Shown here: piece after piece, positions 21,643 to 32,694 of the stretch
Layout: every line of letters starts with the position of its first letter
Position numbering within the stretch: position 1 is the first letter of the stretch
Assembly (NCBI GenBank): GCA_016719945.1
Contig: JADJYE010000006.1
Location: 186,001-250,000 of the forward strand
Direction: 5' to 3'
Length of the DNA stretch: 64,000 bases
DNA from: Polyangiaceae bacterium
GTDB lineage: Bacteria; Myxococcota_A; Polyangia; Polyangiales; Polyangiaceae
Notes under the pieces: model-generated
What the model was told of the DNA's origin: nothing
The model's input: only the letters and a program-made list of their open reading frames with translations
Database searches by the model: none
Made by a program: the position numbers and the translations under genes

Positions 21643-23253
21643 GTGGACGCTCCGCTCCGTCCCGTCACCTGTCCGCTTGTCAGGGGCCGAGGGGTCGGGC
21701 ACCTTCGGGCGGTCTTGCGGACGCTGGGCGAGCGTGTCGAAAAGGATGGGCCGCTGGCCGCGCGCGACGCGGTTCGTCTCATCGTGCGCCTGGCCAAGAC
21801 CGTCGAGCAGCTGCACCGACGCGGCGAGGTGCACGGGAGGCTCGGCCCGACCGCCATCGCGCTGCCAGGGCCGCGCATCGCGTCGGCGCGGCTGCGGAGG
21901 GCGAGCTCGATCGACGCCGCCGCGATCCCCGCGCGGCCCTCGCGCGACGACGACGCCTACGCGGTCGCGACGCTGCTCTACTTCGCGCTCACGGGCACCC
22001 GGCCAGAGGCGTCCGGGCCGGCGTCGAAGCTGCCCCCGCTCGCCGTGTTCGACGCGGGGGACGACGCGCTCGAGGCGATCGTCGCCCCAGCCCTGTCGCC
22101 GGGCTTGGCCGGCCTGCGCGACCTCACGGCGCTGCGCCGGGACCTGGAGCAGTGGCTCGACGACCCGTCGCCGGCAGAGTCCGACGCGCTCCCGTGGGAA
22201 GACGTCGAGCGGCCCCCACGAAAGATCGATCTCTCGAGCCTGCCGCCGCCGCCCCTGGCAGCCCCCGCCCGGGGGACGGCCCCGTCACAGCCCGACGAGG
22301 ACGAGCGCGAGACGCTCCCTGGCGAGAGCCCGGCGCCGCTGTCGAAGCGTCCCCCGCGCATCGTCCCGCCCAAGATCGCCCGCCAGCGCTCGAGGCCGCC
22401 GCCTCTGCCCAGACCTGAGCCCGAGCCCAGCTCCCAGAAGGACGAAACGCAGGCAGAGGTTCGCCCACGTGAGACCAAGCGGAGCTCGCCGCGTGCGCTC
22501 GTCGCAGCCGGTGGCGCGGCGGCCGTGGTCGTGATCGCGTACCTCGCGCTGCGCGCTCCCGCGGCTCCAGACCCCACGCCCACGGCCGCGAACGGAGCAG
22601 GCTCCGCACCCTCCGCGCCGGTCGAGCCCCCTGCGTCGCCCACGCTCCCGTCCCCCGTCGCCCCGTCAGCCGCGGTAACTCCAGGCGTGCCCTCTGTCGC
22701 CCAGCCTGTCGCCTCGGCGCCTCCTCCGGACGTGTCGTCCACCGCGCCTGCGAAGCCACCCACCAGCGTGGGGGCGTGTTTGCAGAAGGCCCTGTCGCCC
22801 GACAGCTTCGCGGAGGCGCCGTCGGACGTGGACTTCATCTGCGCCGAGGCCGACGCGGTGAAGGGCGCCGGGCGGCTGAGGACCCGCATCGTCATCGCGG
22901 GAGACGGGCGCGGCGTCACCGAGGGGATGAAGGAGTGGTCGCTGCTCGGAGGGTACGAGCTCGCCGCGTACGCTGCGATCCGCGCCGAGTGCTGCCCCGA
23001 GGCGGGGCCCTCGACGGTCCCGGCGTCGCCGCAGATCTGCTCGGTCTCGGTGGAGAGCGCGGTCCGCAAGGTCGCCGCTGCTCGGGCCGCGGGGTCGAAG
23101 GAGCTGAGCGAGGCCACCGAAGACCTCGATCGCGCCCTTCGCTGCGTCGTCCGGGCCAAGCAGGCGAGCGCCTTCGGCGGCCACCCCCGTCCGAGCGGCG
23201 GGGAGGGGACCATCCTGAAGCAGATCTTCAAGCGAATGGCCGCCAAACCCTGA
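21643..23253 (+). CDS. Pseudokinase-like membrane protein lacking the kinase N-lobe
   Basis: 536 residues. Residues ~35-170 resemble the C-lobe of a Ser/Thr kinase: helix DAVRLIVRLAKTVEQLHRRG, then VHGRLGPTAIAL in the catalytic-loop position (HGR instead of HRD, no DFG), and DDDAYAVATLLYFALTGTRP resembling the DVYALG helix. The glycine loop and VAIK lysine are absent, and the upstream space is only 70 bp before a divergent gene, so the N-lobe is not simply in another frame. A Pro-rich linker, one transmembrane segment (ALVAAGGAAAVVVIAYLALR, ~283-302) and a Cys-containing C-terminal domain follow. Start GTG 21643 is uncertain. Likely a scaffold or sensor. Confidence 0.7.
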   Translation: MDAPLRPVTCPLVRGRGVGHLRAVLRTLGERVEKDGPLAARDAVRLIVRLAKTVEQLHRRGEVHGRLGPTAIALPGPRIASARLRRASSIDAAAIPARPSRDDDAYAVATLLYFALTGTRPEASGPASKLPPLAVFDAGDDALEAIVAPALSPGLAGLRDLTALRRDLEQWLDDPSPAESDALPWEDVERPPRKIDLSSLPPPPLAAPARGTAPSQPDEDERETLPGESPAPLSKRPPRIVPPKIARQRSRPPPLPRPEPEPSSQKDETQAEVRPRETKRSSPRALVAAGGAAAVVVIAYLALRAPAAPDPTPTAANGAGSAPSAPVEPPASPTLPSPVAPSAAVTPGVPSVAQPVASAPPPDVSSTAPAKPPTSVGACLQKALSPDSFAEAPSDVDFICAEADAVKGAGRLRTRIVIAGDGRGVTEGMKEWSLLGGYELAAYAAIRAECCPEAGPSTVPASPQICSVSVESAVRKVAAARAAGSKELSEATEDLDRALRCVVRAKQASAFGGHPRPSGGEGTILKQIFKRMAAKP

Positions 23254-23384
23254 CGTCCCCACGCGCACATGGGCCCACGTAGGCCCGGCGCTCGCACGAA
23301 CGCAGGGTCGTCCACTCGCGTGGGCTCGATCGGGCTGGTATGCTCCAGGTTTGGTGCCTTACCGAGAGTTCTCCGGAGCACTCG

Positions 23385-24845
23385 ATGCTTGACCGCGCTT
23401 CTTCTGCCGACAACGCGACGCCGGAGGCGAGTGGCCTCCTTTCGTCGTCGCTTCAGCCCGGCGGGGTCATCCACGGCAAGTACAAGGTCGAGCGCGTGAT
23501 CGGCGAGGGGGGCATGGGCGTCGTCGTGGCCGCGCGCCACATGACGCTCGATCGCAACGTCGCGATCAAGCTGCTCAACACCAAGGCGCGAGGCAGCGCA
23601 GAGGCCCTGGAGCGCTTCACGCGCGAGGCCCGCGCGGCGGCGAAGATCCAGAGCGAGCACGTTGGGCGGGTGCTCGACGTCGACACCTTGCCGAACGGCG
23701 GGCCGTTCATCGTCATGGAGCTGCTCGAGGGACACGACCTCGCCGTGGAGCTTCGCGCGAAGGCGGCCTTACCCGTCGCCGAGGCGGTGTCGATCATCTT
23801 GCAGGCGAGCGAGGCCATCGCCGAGGCCCACGCGGGCGGCATCGTGCACCGCGACCTCAAGCCTGCGAACCTCTTCCTGTCGAAGACGCCGTCGGGGCAG
23901 TCGAGCGTGAAGGTGCTCGACTTCGGCATCAGCAAGATCACGCGCCGCGACGACTCGGGAGCGACGACCGACGACAAGGCGCTCACCAACGCCGGCTCGA
24001 TGCTGGGGTCGCCGCTCTACATGTCCCCCGAGCAGATGCAGGCGTCGGGGCAGGTCGACAAGCGGACCGACATCTGGTCGCTTGGGGTCATCCTCTACGA
24101 GCTCGTCACGGGCCGCTCCCCGTTCGACGGCAAGACGATCCCCATCATCTGCGCGCAGGTGCTCGCGTCGCCGACGCCCCCGCTCGACCTGCCGGGCGCG
24201 CCGGACGGCCTCGAGGCCGTGATCCTGCGGAGCCTCGCGAAGGATCCGGCGAAGCGCTACCGGGACGTCGCGCACTTCGTCCGCGCGCTCGCGCCCTTCG
24301 CGCCCGAGCAGGCGGCGATCACGCTCGAGTGGTGCTCGAAGCTGAAGGACGACTCGGGACAGGTCGCCGCGACGCCCGCGACGATCCCCCCTCCAGGCTT
24401 CGCCAAGGAGGGCGGCCTCACCATCACCTCGTGGAACGCGAAGCCCGACGTAGCGCCGCGCCGTCGATGGTTGCCGCTCGCGTTCGCCGGGGTCGGCTCG
24501 CTCGTCGTGCTCGGGTTCGCGCTGCAGAGCGCGCTCTCGGGCGACTCGGCGCCGACGGGCGCGAGCAACGCGGCCGCCACGGCGGAGCCGGGAGCAACCT
24601 CCGGTCGCGGCGACGAGGTCGTGGTCACGGCGACCGCGGTCGAGCCCGCGATCGCGACCGTGCTGCCCGGCGCGACCTCGACCGCTACCTCTTCCGCTGG
24701 TGCGAGCGACGCCCCGTCGGCGTCCGCGAGCGCAGCCGCGACCGCCCCCGCATCGGCGAAGCCAACCTCTCCTGCTGGTCCGCGGACGTGGAAGCCGTCT
24801 GGGCCGAAGACCTCGAAGACCGCTGGGTTCGGTGGACGTGAATAG
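23385..24845 (+). CDS. Ser/Thr protein kinase (PknB-like) with C-terminal membrane anchor
   Basis: 486 residues. A complete kinase domain: glycine loop IGEGGMGVV (39-47), VAIK with Lys62, HRDLKPAN (Asp157), DFG (179-181), SPEQM and DIWSLGVILYELVTGRSPF. A Pro-rich hinge precedes one transmembrane segment (WLPLAFAGVGSLVVLGFALQ), and an Ala/Thr/Ser-rich tail of ~90 residues lies outside. The second ATG, 23385, was chosen because CCGGAG lies upstream and the extra 15 residues from 23340 look non-family. It overlaps the next gene by 8 bp and so heads a three-gene operon with a TPR protein and a Cys-rich lipoprotein. Confidence 0.93.
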   Translation: MLDRASSADNATPEASGLLSSSLQPGGVIHGKYKVERVIGEGGMGVVVAARHMTLDRNVAIKLLNTKARGSAEALERFTREARAAAKIQSEHVGRVLDVDTLPNGGPFIVMELLEGHDLAVELRAKAALPVAEAVSIILQASEAIAEAHAGGIVHRDLKPANLFLSKTPSGQSSVKVLDFGISKITRRDDSGATTDDKALTNAGSMLGSPLYMSPEQMQASGQVDKRTDIWSLGVILYELVTGRSPFDGKTIPIICAQVLASPTPPLDLPGAPDGLEAVILRSLAKDPAKRYRDVAHFVRALAPFAPEQAAITLEWCSKLKDDSGQVAATPATIPPPGFAKEGGLTITSWNAKPDVAPRRRWLPLAFAGVGSLVVLGFALQSALSGDSAPTGASNAAATAEPGATSGRGDEVVVTATAVEPAIATVLPGATSTATSSAGASDAPSASASAAATAPASAKPTSPAGPRTWKPSGPKTSKTAGFGGRE

Positions 24846-25968
24846 TCGAAAATGGTTGTGGGCCGTGCTGCTGACGCTCGCGGCGCTCGTCTGTGTGTGG
24901 TTGCCTCGGGCAGCGACCGTCCTCGCGCAGGGGGCGCCGTCCGCGAGCGCGAAGCCGCCCGTCGCGCCGTCGAGCGCCAAGCCTGCGGGCGCGCCTGCGA
25001 AGGCGCCGGCTGCGTCCGCCAGCGCTGCGCCCGCCGAGCCGCCCCCTCAAGAGATCCCTGATCCCGGCGTGCCGACGATCGACGCCAAGGCCAACGCCGA
25101 GACGCTCTTCAAGAGCGGCAAGCAGCTGCTCGACGAAGGCAAGTACGCCGAGTCCTGTCCGCTCTTGGCGGAGAGCCTCCGCCTCGACTTCGGCCTCGGG
25201 ACGTTGCTCTGGCTGTCGCACTGCCAGGAGCAGCTCGGGCAGACGGCGAGCGCCTGGGCGGGCTTCAAGGAGGCCGAGGAGGTCGCGCGCAAGAAGGGCG
25301 AGACCGCGCGAGAGCAGAGCGCGCGAGAGCGCGCGGCGGCCCTCGAGGGCAAGCTGGCGAAGCTCAAGATCGTCGTCGCCGAGGAGAACACCCGCATCAA
25401 CGCCGTCGTGAAGCGAAACGGCGTGGTGGTCGGCGCGGCGGCGTGGGGTCAGTCGCTGCCGGTCGACCCGGGCACGCAGAAGCTCGAGGTCGAGGCGCCC
25501 GGGTACAAGACGTGGACCGAGATCCTCGTCGTCCCCGGCGGGCCCAGCGAGTCGGAGGCCAAGGTCCCTGCGCTCGAGAAGCTCCCCGACGCCGACGTGC
25601 CGAAGGAAAAAGGCGGGGCCATCGACGGGCGCGCGATGCGCATCGCCGGTCTCACGATCGGCGGGGCAGGCATCGCCGGAATCCTGATCGGCGCGGGCTT
25701 CGGCATCGACGCGATCGTCACCTACAACGAGGCGCTCGACACCTGCCAGGACGAAAACCCCGACCTGTGCACGTCGACCGGCGTTCGCTTGCAGGAGGAC
25801 GCGAGCCGCTCTGCGCTCGTATCCACCGTCGCCTTCAGCGTCGGCGCCGCGGCGCTCGCGGGCGGCGCGCTCACTTTCTTCCTCGCTCCGGCCGACGAGC
25901 CAGCGCCCAAGGTGGGGGCGTGGGTCGATGCGAACGGGTTCTTTCTTTCCTTCGGAGGTGCCTTATGA
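24838..25968 (+). CDS. TPR/PEGA-like protein with two C-terminal membrane segments
   Basis: 376 residues from GTG 24838 (GTG 24832 also possible). N-terminal signal segment WLWAVLLTLAALVCVWL, Ala/Pro linker, then tetratricopeptide-like helices (ANAETLFKSGKQLLDEGKYA, LLWLSHCQEQLGQTASAWAG) at ~80-170. A PEGA-like beta segment follows (LPVDPGTQKLEVEAPGYKTW, ~205-240). Two hydrophobic stretches near 270-290 and 320-345 resemble the membrane hairpin of related myxobacterial proteins. This TPR-PEGA type is often encoded beside Ser/Thr kinases in Polyangia. It overlaps the kinase by 8 bp and the lipoprotein by 4 bp, so it is probably the kinase's partner or output. Confidence 0.85.
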   Translation: MNSRKWLWAVLLTLAALVCVWLPRAATVLAQGAPSASAKPPVAPSSAKPAGAPAKAPAASASAAPAEPPPQEIPDPGVPTIDAKANAETLFKSGKQLLDEGKYAESCPLLAESLRLDFGLGTLLWLSHCQEQLGQTASAWAGFKEAEEVARKKGETAREQSARERAAALEGKLAKLKIVVAEENTRINAVVKRNGVVVGAAAWGQSLPVDPGTQKLEVEAPGYKTWTEILVVPGGPSESEAKVPALEKLPDADVPKEKGGAIDGRAMRIAGLTIGGAGIAGILIGAGFGIDAIVTYNEALDTCQDENPDLCTSTGVRLQEDASRSALVSTVAFSVGAAALAGGALTFFLAPADEPAPKVGAWVDANGFFLSFGGAL

Positions 25969-27020
25969 ACCGATCGATCCTCACGACCACGAGAGCGCTC
26001 GCGTTGCTGGCTTGTGTGGGCGGCGCAGGAGCGTGCGACGTCCTGATCGGCATCGACGATCTCAAGACGGCCCCAGACGAGCCCGGCATCTCCTGTGAGA
26101 CGCCGGCCGACTGTCCGTCCACGGGCAACCCTTGCTTCATCCGCGCGTGCACCAGCCAGGGGATCTGCGAGCTGCGCGACGCGGGCATCGCCGACATCCC
26201 GACCGATCCCAACGTGGGAGACTGCCAGCGGCTCGCGTGCGTCGACAGCGAGCCGACGCCGGTGCCCGACGCCAACGACGTGCCGAGCGACGGCAACGAG
26301 TGCACGCTCGAGGGCTGCTCCGAGGACGGCCAGCTGATGCAGGCGAACGCCGACCCCGGCACGGCCTGCGCCACCGGCGTGTGCGACGGCAGCGGGAGCT
26401 GCGTCGAGTGCGTGGGGCCGAGCGACTGCCCGAACGCGAACCAGGACTGCGTCGGCTTCGTCTGCGTGGGCATGGGCTGCGACGACGGGGCGCAGAACGG
26501 CAACGAGACCGACGTCGACTGCGGCGGCGGGGACTGCCCGCGCTGCGGCGTCGGTGATGGGTGCGCCGAGGGCTCGGACTGCAACTCGGGCGTGTGCGAA
26601 GGGTCGGGCGGGCAGGAGACCTGCCAGGCGCCGTCGTGCAGCGACAACGTCCGCAACGCGCTGGAGACCGACGTCGACTGCGGCGGCCTGCAGTGTGACG
26701 GCTGCCCGATCGGCGACCTGTGCGAGGAGAACTCCGACTGCGAAGCGCTCTACTGCCACTGCGGCGAGACCGAGTGCCGCTGTGACACGCCCGCGTGTGA
26801 CGACGGCGTCAAGAACGGCACCGAGCTCGCGGTCGACTGTGGCCCCGAGTGCAACGAGTGCGCGGACGGCGGACCGTGTCAGGAGAGCTCGTGGTGCGCG
26901 AGCAAGGTCTGCGAAGGCGACGTCTGCCAGGTCCCGACCTGCGAGGACGGCGTGCTCAACGGCCTCGAGGCGGGCGTCGACTGCGGCGCCCCGCAAGATT
27001 GCCCTCCCTGCAACGGCTGA
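25965..27020 (+). CDS. Cys-rich repeat lipoprotein
   Basis: 351 residues. Begins with a lipoprotein signal (ALLACVGGAGAC, Cys ~24). The start ATG overlaps the previous stop (ATGA) and has a strong ribosome site, GGAGGT, 5 bp upstream. The body contains four repeats with the pattern C.DGV.NG.E..VDCGG..C..C..G..C.....C...VC (for example CDDGAQNGNETDVDCGG), common in myxobacterial surface lipoproteins. Upstream of these are shorter Cys clusters (CETPADCPSTGNPCF). Disulfide-rich extracellular domain likely; ligand unknown. Last gene of the kinase operon. Confidence 0.82.
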   Translation: MNRSILTTTRALALLACVGGAGACDVLIGIDDLKTAPDEPGISCETPADCPSTGNPCFIRACTSQGICELRDAGIADIPTDPNVGDCQRLACVDSEPTPVPDANDVPSDGNECTLEGCSEDGQLMQANADPGTACATGVCDGSGSCVECVGPSDCPNANQDCVGFVCVGMGCDDGAQNGNETDVDCGGGDCPRCGVGDGCAEGSDCNSGVCEGSGGQETCQAPSCSDNVRNALETDVDCGGLQCDGCPIGDLCEENSDCEALYCHCGETECRCDTPACDDGVKNGTELAVDCGPECNECADGGPCQESSWCASKVCEGDVCQVPTCEDGVLNGLEAGVDCGAPQDCPPCNG

Positions 27021-27045
27021 GCCGCCAGGTGAATGTGCCGGTTGA

Positions 27046-27110
27046 TTCGCTCGGGACGAGCCGAGCGAAGTGTCTCGCGCCGGCTTCGCGGGTCGCTCGG
27101 GACCCGCGAA
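27046..27110. terminator. Two consecutive GC-rich hairpins between convergent genes
   Basis: First inverted repeat: TTCGCTCGG (27046-27054) and CCGAGCGAA (27061-27069), 9 bp with a 6-nt loop. Second: TTCGCGGGT (27085-27093) and ACCCGCGAA (27102-27110), 9 bp with an 8-nt loop. Both perfect arms begin with TTCGC. They sit 26 bp after the Cys-rich lipoprotein stop and 38 bp before the end of the convergent phosphatase gene, so a bidirectional terminator role is plausible, although no T-tract follows. Confidence 0.55.
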
Positions 27111-27147
27111 ACCGAAGGGCCCCGCGCTAGCGGGCGCGCGAGAATAA

Positions 27148-27630
27148 TTACGGCTTGAGCACGCGCACGAGGCGCATCCGTCGGCCGGGCGCGAGCGCGG
27201 TCGACAGGTCGTGCGCGTCCGACTCGAGGATGGCGGCGTGCGCGGTCTTGAGCTCGATCGGCTCGCCGGTGAGCTCGCGGACCATGTCCTCCCAGCCGGG
27301 GTTGTGACCGAGCACCATCACGGTGCGCGCCCCCGGCGGGACGTGGCCAGCCGCTGCCCGGACCTCCGCGAGCCCCGCGTGGTAGAGCTCGGGCAGGTAG
27401 CTCACGGCGGCGTGCGCGAGGAACGGAGACATCGCCTCGAACGTCTCGGTGGTCCGCGTGCTGTCACTCGACAGCACGACCTCGGGGACCAGGCCGTCCG
27501 CCTTGAGCGCCTTGCCCACGTGCGGAGCCTCTTTGCGGCCGCGCTCGTTCAGCGGCCGCTCATGATCCGTCTCGGCGCCAGCGTTCCAGTCGCTCTTCGC
27601 GTGGCGCATCACAATGAGGCGGAGGGACAA
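27148..27630 (-). CDS. SixA-like histidine phosphatase
   Basis: 160 residues. Histidine phosphatase superfamily: catalytic LRLIVMRHAKSDWN near the N-terminus, PLNERGRKEAPHVGKAL, LSSDSTRTTETFEAM and VMVLGHNPGWEDMV with the second His. Size and motif spacing match SixA, which in E. coli removes phosphate from phosphohistidine proteins. Here the protein substrate is unknown. The upstream lipoprotein ends 1 bp before this start, so they are probably co-transcribed. Confidence 0.92.
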   Translation of the reverse strand: MSLRLIVMRHAKSDWNAGAETDHERPLNERGRKEAPHVGKALKADGLVPEVVLSSDSTRTTETFEAMSPFLAHAAVSYLPELYHAGLAEVRAAAGHVPPGARTVMVLGHNPGWEDMVRELTGEPIELKTAHAAILESDAHDLSTALAPGRRMRLVRVLKP

Positions 27631-27631
27631 G

Positions 27632-28801
27632 CTAGTCGACCTGCGACGGGCCGTTGCCTTCGCTGCAGGCGAAGGTCGTGGCGTCGAGGCCGTCGTCGAT
27701 GTTGATGAGCGGGTGGTCGGCGACGGCGGTCCCGTTGTTGTCGATGCAGATGTCGCTGGTGCAGATGAGGGTGTCCGCGGGGACCTTCGTGCGGATGACC
27801 TGCACGTCGTCGATGTTCCAGCCAGCGACGCCTGGGAACTCAGCCGCTGTGATGTTCATCTCGAAGCGCACCTTGAACTGTTCGCCGGCTAGCTTGCAGC
27901 CTTGTGCGTACGTCGTGACGTCGTGCCGCACCTGGAACCAGCCCGTCCCGCTCGGCACGCCGACGGGATCATCTGTGACCACGTCGCTGCTGTTCCAGAC
28001 CGCCATGAACTGATTGAGGTTGCAGTCGAACGCGTACACGGACGCTGTCGTGTTCGGATCGGTGTTGAGCCAGCGCTGGTAGCGCAGCGTCACCGACTCG
28101 GTCGTCTGCAGCGCGCCCAGCGAGATGCCGGGGCTCTCCAGGCTGGAGACGCCGACGCTCTCGATCCGCACGCCGATCGCCGTGCCGGCCACGTCGTCGC
28201 CGGCCGCGGACGTGTCTGTACCTGGATCCGTCGTGCCACCGAAGCAAGGCTCGGAGACCGCTGCCGGCCCGATCTCGAAGGTGCCTGTCGTCACCCAGCC
28301 TGGGGAAGCGTCCGTGAAGTCCTCGGTCAGCAGCGGCACGACGGTCGGGTTCGAGACGCCCGACGCCGGATCACACAGATCGAACGTGCACGGGTCGCCA
28401 TCGTCCGGGTTGATGACCGTGTGGAAGATGTCCCCCGTCTCCGCGTCGCACGTGTCGTCGGTGCACGCGTCGTTGTCGTCGGCCGGGTCGGTCTGCACGC
28501 AGACGTTGTCGGTGCAGGCCTCGGTCGTGCACAGGTCGAAGTCGTCGCAGTCCGAGACCTGCAAGCAGGGCTGACCCGTCCCGGTGCTGCCGCCGCCTTC
28601 CCCGAAGCCGCCGCTCCCCGGGCCCCCAGGGCCGGTCATGTTCGGCGGGGGGACGTTCTTGACGCCGTCCTTGTCCTCGTAGCCGTCGTCTTGCCCGCTG
28701 ATGCCGCAGCCGCCGGAGAGGGCGCTCATCGCGGGGAAGACGAGGGCGAAGAACGTGACCGTCACGCCGCCGAAGACACGCCGATAAGCCAGGGAATGCA
28801 T
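27632..28801 (-). CDS. Cys-containing lipoprotein with C-terminal jelly-roll-like domain
   Basis: 389 residues from ATG 28801 (an ATG 12 codons upstream is less likely). The signal peptide ends in ALSGGC. A Gly/Pro-rich linker leads to a Cys-rich segment (QVSDCDDFDLCTTEACTDN, DDTCDAETGDIFHTVIN), a MopE/EGF-like pattern seen in Polyangia surface proteins. Residues ~165-360 form a beta-rich domain (LRYQRWLNTDPNTTASVYAF, GWNIDDVQVI) that resembles a carbohydrate-binding-type sandwich. TTGGCG and TATCCT spaced 18 bp apart end about 6 bp from the ATG, a good leaderless promoter candidate. Confidence 0.78.
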   Translation of the reverse strand: MHSLAYRRVFGGVTVTFFALVFPAMSALSGGCGISGQDDGYEDKDGVKNVPPPNMTGPGGPGSGGFGEGGGSTGTGQPCLQVSDCDDFDLCTTEACTDNVCVQTDPADDNDACTDDTCDAETGDIFHTVINPDDGDPCTFDLCDPASGVSNPTVVPLLTEDFTDASPGWVTTGTFEIGPAAVSEPCFGGTTDPGTDTSAAGDDVAGTAIGVRIESVGVSSLESPGISLGALQTTESVTLRYQRWLNTDPNTTASVYAFDCNLNQFMAVWNSSDVVTDDPVGVPSGTGWFQVRHDVTTYAQGCKLAGEQFKVRFEMNITAAEFPGVAGWNIDDVQVIRTKVPADTLICTSDICIDNNGTAVADHPLINIDDGLDATTFACSEGNGPSQVD

Positions 28802-28860
28802 CCCAGGAGGATATCGGTTCCGGCGCGGGATCGCCAAGACTTCTGTCGCGCTCTACTGCT

Positions 28861-30409
<1,549 letters not shown>

Positions 30410-30413
<4 letters not shown>

Positions 30414-32604
30414 TTCGCGGCAGCTCCCTTCGTGACCGAGAGCGCGAACGAGAGCCGATCGGCGCCCTTCTCGACCTCGGCCTTGCGCATGTCCGCGCCG
30501 CCGTGGCCAGCGTTGCGCTCGACTCTGAGCAGCGCGGGCCCGCCGCTGCTGGCGTCTTGGATCGCCGCCGTGAACTTGCGCGCGTGCATCGGATCGACGC
30601 GGTCGTCGTGATCCGAGGCGAGCATGAGCAGGGCGGGGTACTTGGCGCTCTTGACCTTGTGATAGGGCGAATACGCATACAGGGCGCGGAACTCGGCCTC
30701 GTTCTCCGAGCTGCCATACTCGCTGATCCACGTGCGGCCGGAGCCGAACTGGTGATAGCGGACCATGTCGAGCAGCGGCACGCCGCACAAGACGCCGGCG
30801 AACAGCTCGGGGGCTTGGGTCATCACCGCGCCGACCAGCAGGCCGCCGTTCGAGGCGCCGCTGATCACGAGGCGCTCGGGGCGGGTCCATTTTCGTCGAT
30901 CAGATATTTCGCGGCCGCGATGAAGTCGTCGAAGACGTTCTGCTTCTTCAGCTTCATGCCGTCCTGGTGCCACGCCTCGCCGTATTCGGCGCCGCCACGC
31001 AGGTTCGGCACCGCGAAGATCCCCCCGCGCTCGAGCCACGGGTACATCGTGGCCCAGAACGACGGCGTCTCGTTCACCTGGAAGCCGCCGTAGCCGTACA
31101 GAAAGACGCGGTTGTCGCCGTCCTTCTTGGCGTCCTTCGCGCGCACCAGGAACATCGTCACCTTCGTGCCGTCCTTCGAGGCGTAGGTGACCTGCTCGGT
31201 CGTCAGCCGCGAGGCGTCGATCGGGACCTTCACCTTGCTGTAGAGGGTCGCCTTGCCGCTCTTGATGGAGAGCTTGTGGACCTCGAGCGGCGCGGTGAAC
31301 GACTCGTACAGGTAGTAGGCCTCGTCATCGTCGGGGAGGCCGACCATTCCGCTGATGGAGCCGAGCCCGGGCAGCTCGACCTTGCGGGGCTGCGTACCGT
31401 CGAGCTCACGGATCTCCAGGCGGCTCGACGCCTTGTCGAGGTACGAGAGGACGAGCTTGCCGCCGATGACCGAGAACCCGTCGAGCGTCGCCGCGGGGTC
31501 TTCCTTGACGACCTCGACCCAGGCGGCGCGCTCGGGCTTCGCCGGGTCGACTCGGAAGATGCGCCACCTGGGCGCGCCCTCGTCGGTCATCACGAAGATC
31601 GAGCCGTTGTGAGCTTCGGTGCGGTAGTGGCCTTTGCCCGCCTCTGCCAGGCGCACCAGCGTCGCCTTCTTGTCGGAGCCGTCGCGGAAGAACAGCTCGT
31701 TCGAGGTCCACCCGTCGTCGATCGACAAGAAGAAGAACTTTCCGTCCTTCGTCAGATCGCCGCCGATGAACTTGGAGGCGTTGCCGGTCTTTCCGTGGAT
31801 GAGCTCATCGCTCTTGGGGTCGGTGCCGAGCTTGTGGAAGCGGACCTCCGCGAAGCCGGGCCGGTCGGCGGGCTTGATCTTCGGGTCGACCGGGAGCCAC
31901 GTGTAATAGAAGCCGTCGCTCGCGGGGGTCCACGAGGGGTAGGCGTATTTCGCGCCCTCGATGACGTCGATCTCCGAGCGCTTCATCGTCGCAACGTCGA
32001 GCACGTACAGCGTCGCCTCGTCGGCGTTGTTCGCGCGCTGGGCGTACGCGACCTTCTTGCCGTCCCAGCTGGGCACCCAGGTGCCGAGGCTCGTGGTGCC
32101 GTCCGCCGACCACGCGTTGGGGTCGAGCAGGACGCGCTCCTTGCCCTTCTCACCGTCCTTCACGTAGACGATGGCCTTCTCCTTGTCGGCGTGACGGCGC
32201 GAATAGAAGTAGCGCTTGCCGCGCTTGCGCGGCGCCGACAGCGAGTCGATGTACAGAAGCTCCTTGAGCCGCGACGCGATGGCGTCTCGCTCGGGTAGCT
32301 TCGCGAGCTCGGCGCGGGCGAGCTTGTCTTGCGCGTCGACCCACTTCACGACCTCCGGAGCCTTCTCGTCCTCGAGCCAACGGTACGGGTCGGCGACCTT
32401 CTGGCCGAACAGCACGTCGGTCGTCGTGCTCGGGTGGTTGTCGGGGTAGGGGAGGATCTTCGGGGTGCGGGTGACGGGCATGGAGGTCGTGGGCGCGCTG
32501 GCGCTGGCGCTCGGCCGCTTGGGCGGCGGGACGACGAGGTCCGGCGCGTGGGGCGTGCAGCCTATGGCGCCTGCGAAGGCCGCGAGGAGGAGGGCTCGAT
32601 TCAC
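30410..32604 (-). pseudogene. Prolyl oligopeptidase family lipoprotein (S9A), one frameshift at ~30892-30897
   Basis: Serine peptidase cleaving after proline in short peptides. The N-terminal part from GTG 32604 has lipobox AGAIGC, PDNHPSTTTDVLFGQKVADP-like linker, propeller domain and [42 protein letters not shown]. The C-terminal part lies one frame away: [20 protein letters not shown] (catalytic Ser), [10 protein letters not shown] (Asp), [10 protein letters not shown] (His). The switch is at GACGAAAATGGACC, which is one base short of encoding DENWTRPE. Restored length ~731 residues, normal for S9A. Lipidation suggests a periplasmic enzyme. All catalytic residues survive, favouring sequence error over decay. 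Confidence 0.88.
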
Positions 32605-32694
32605 GGCCGCGACTGTCGTTTTTCACCGCCGCGAACGCAAGCGCTAGATCCCGGGCTCGCCGAAGATCACGGCCGGGGCCCGGCTCGGGGTCGC

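Noticed and set aside
19824..22418. 864-codon plus-strand frame
   Set aside because: Antisense to the DUF4139 gene and out of frame with the pseudokinase; no domain recognised.
32605..32694. Small peptide gene downstream of the radical SAM enzyme
   Set aside because: Only very short frames with no start or ribosome site (for example a frame ending VIFGEPGI); not supportable as a precursor.
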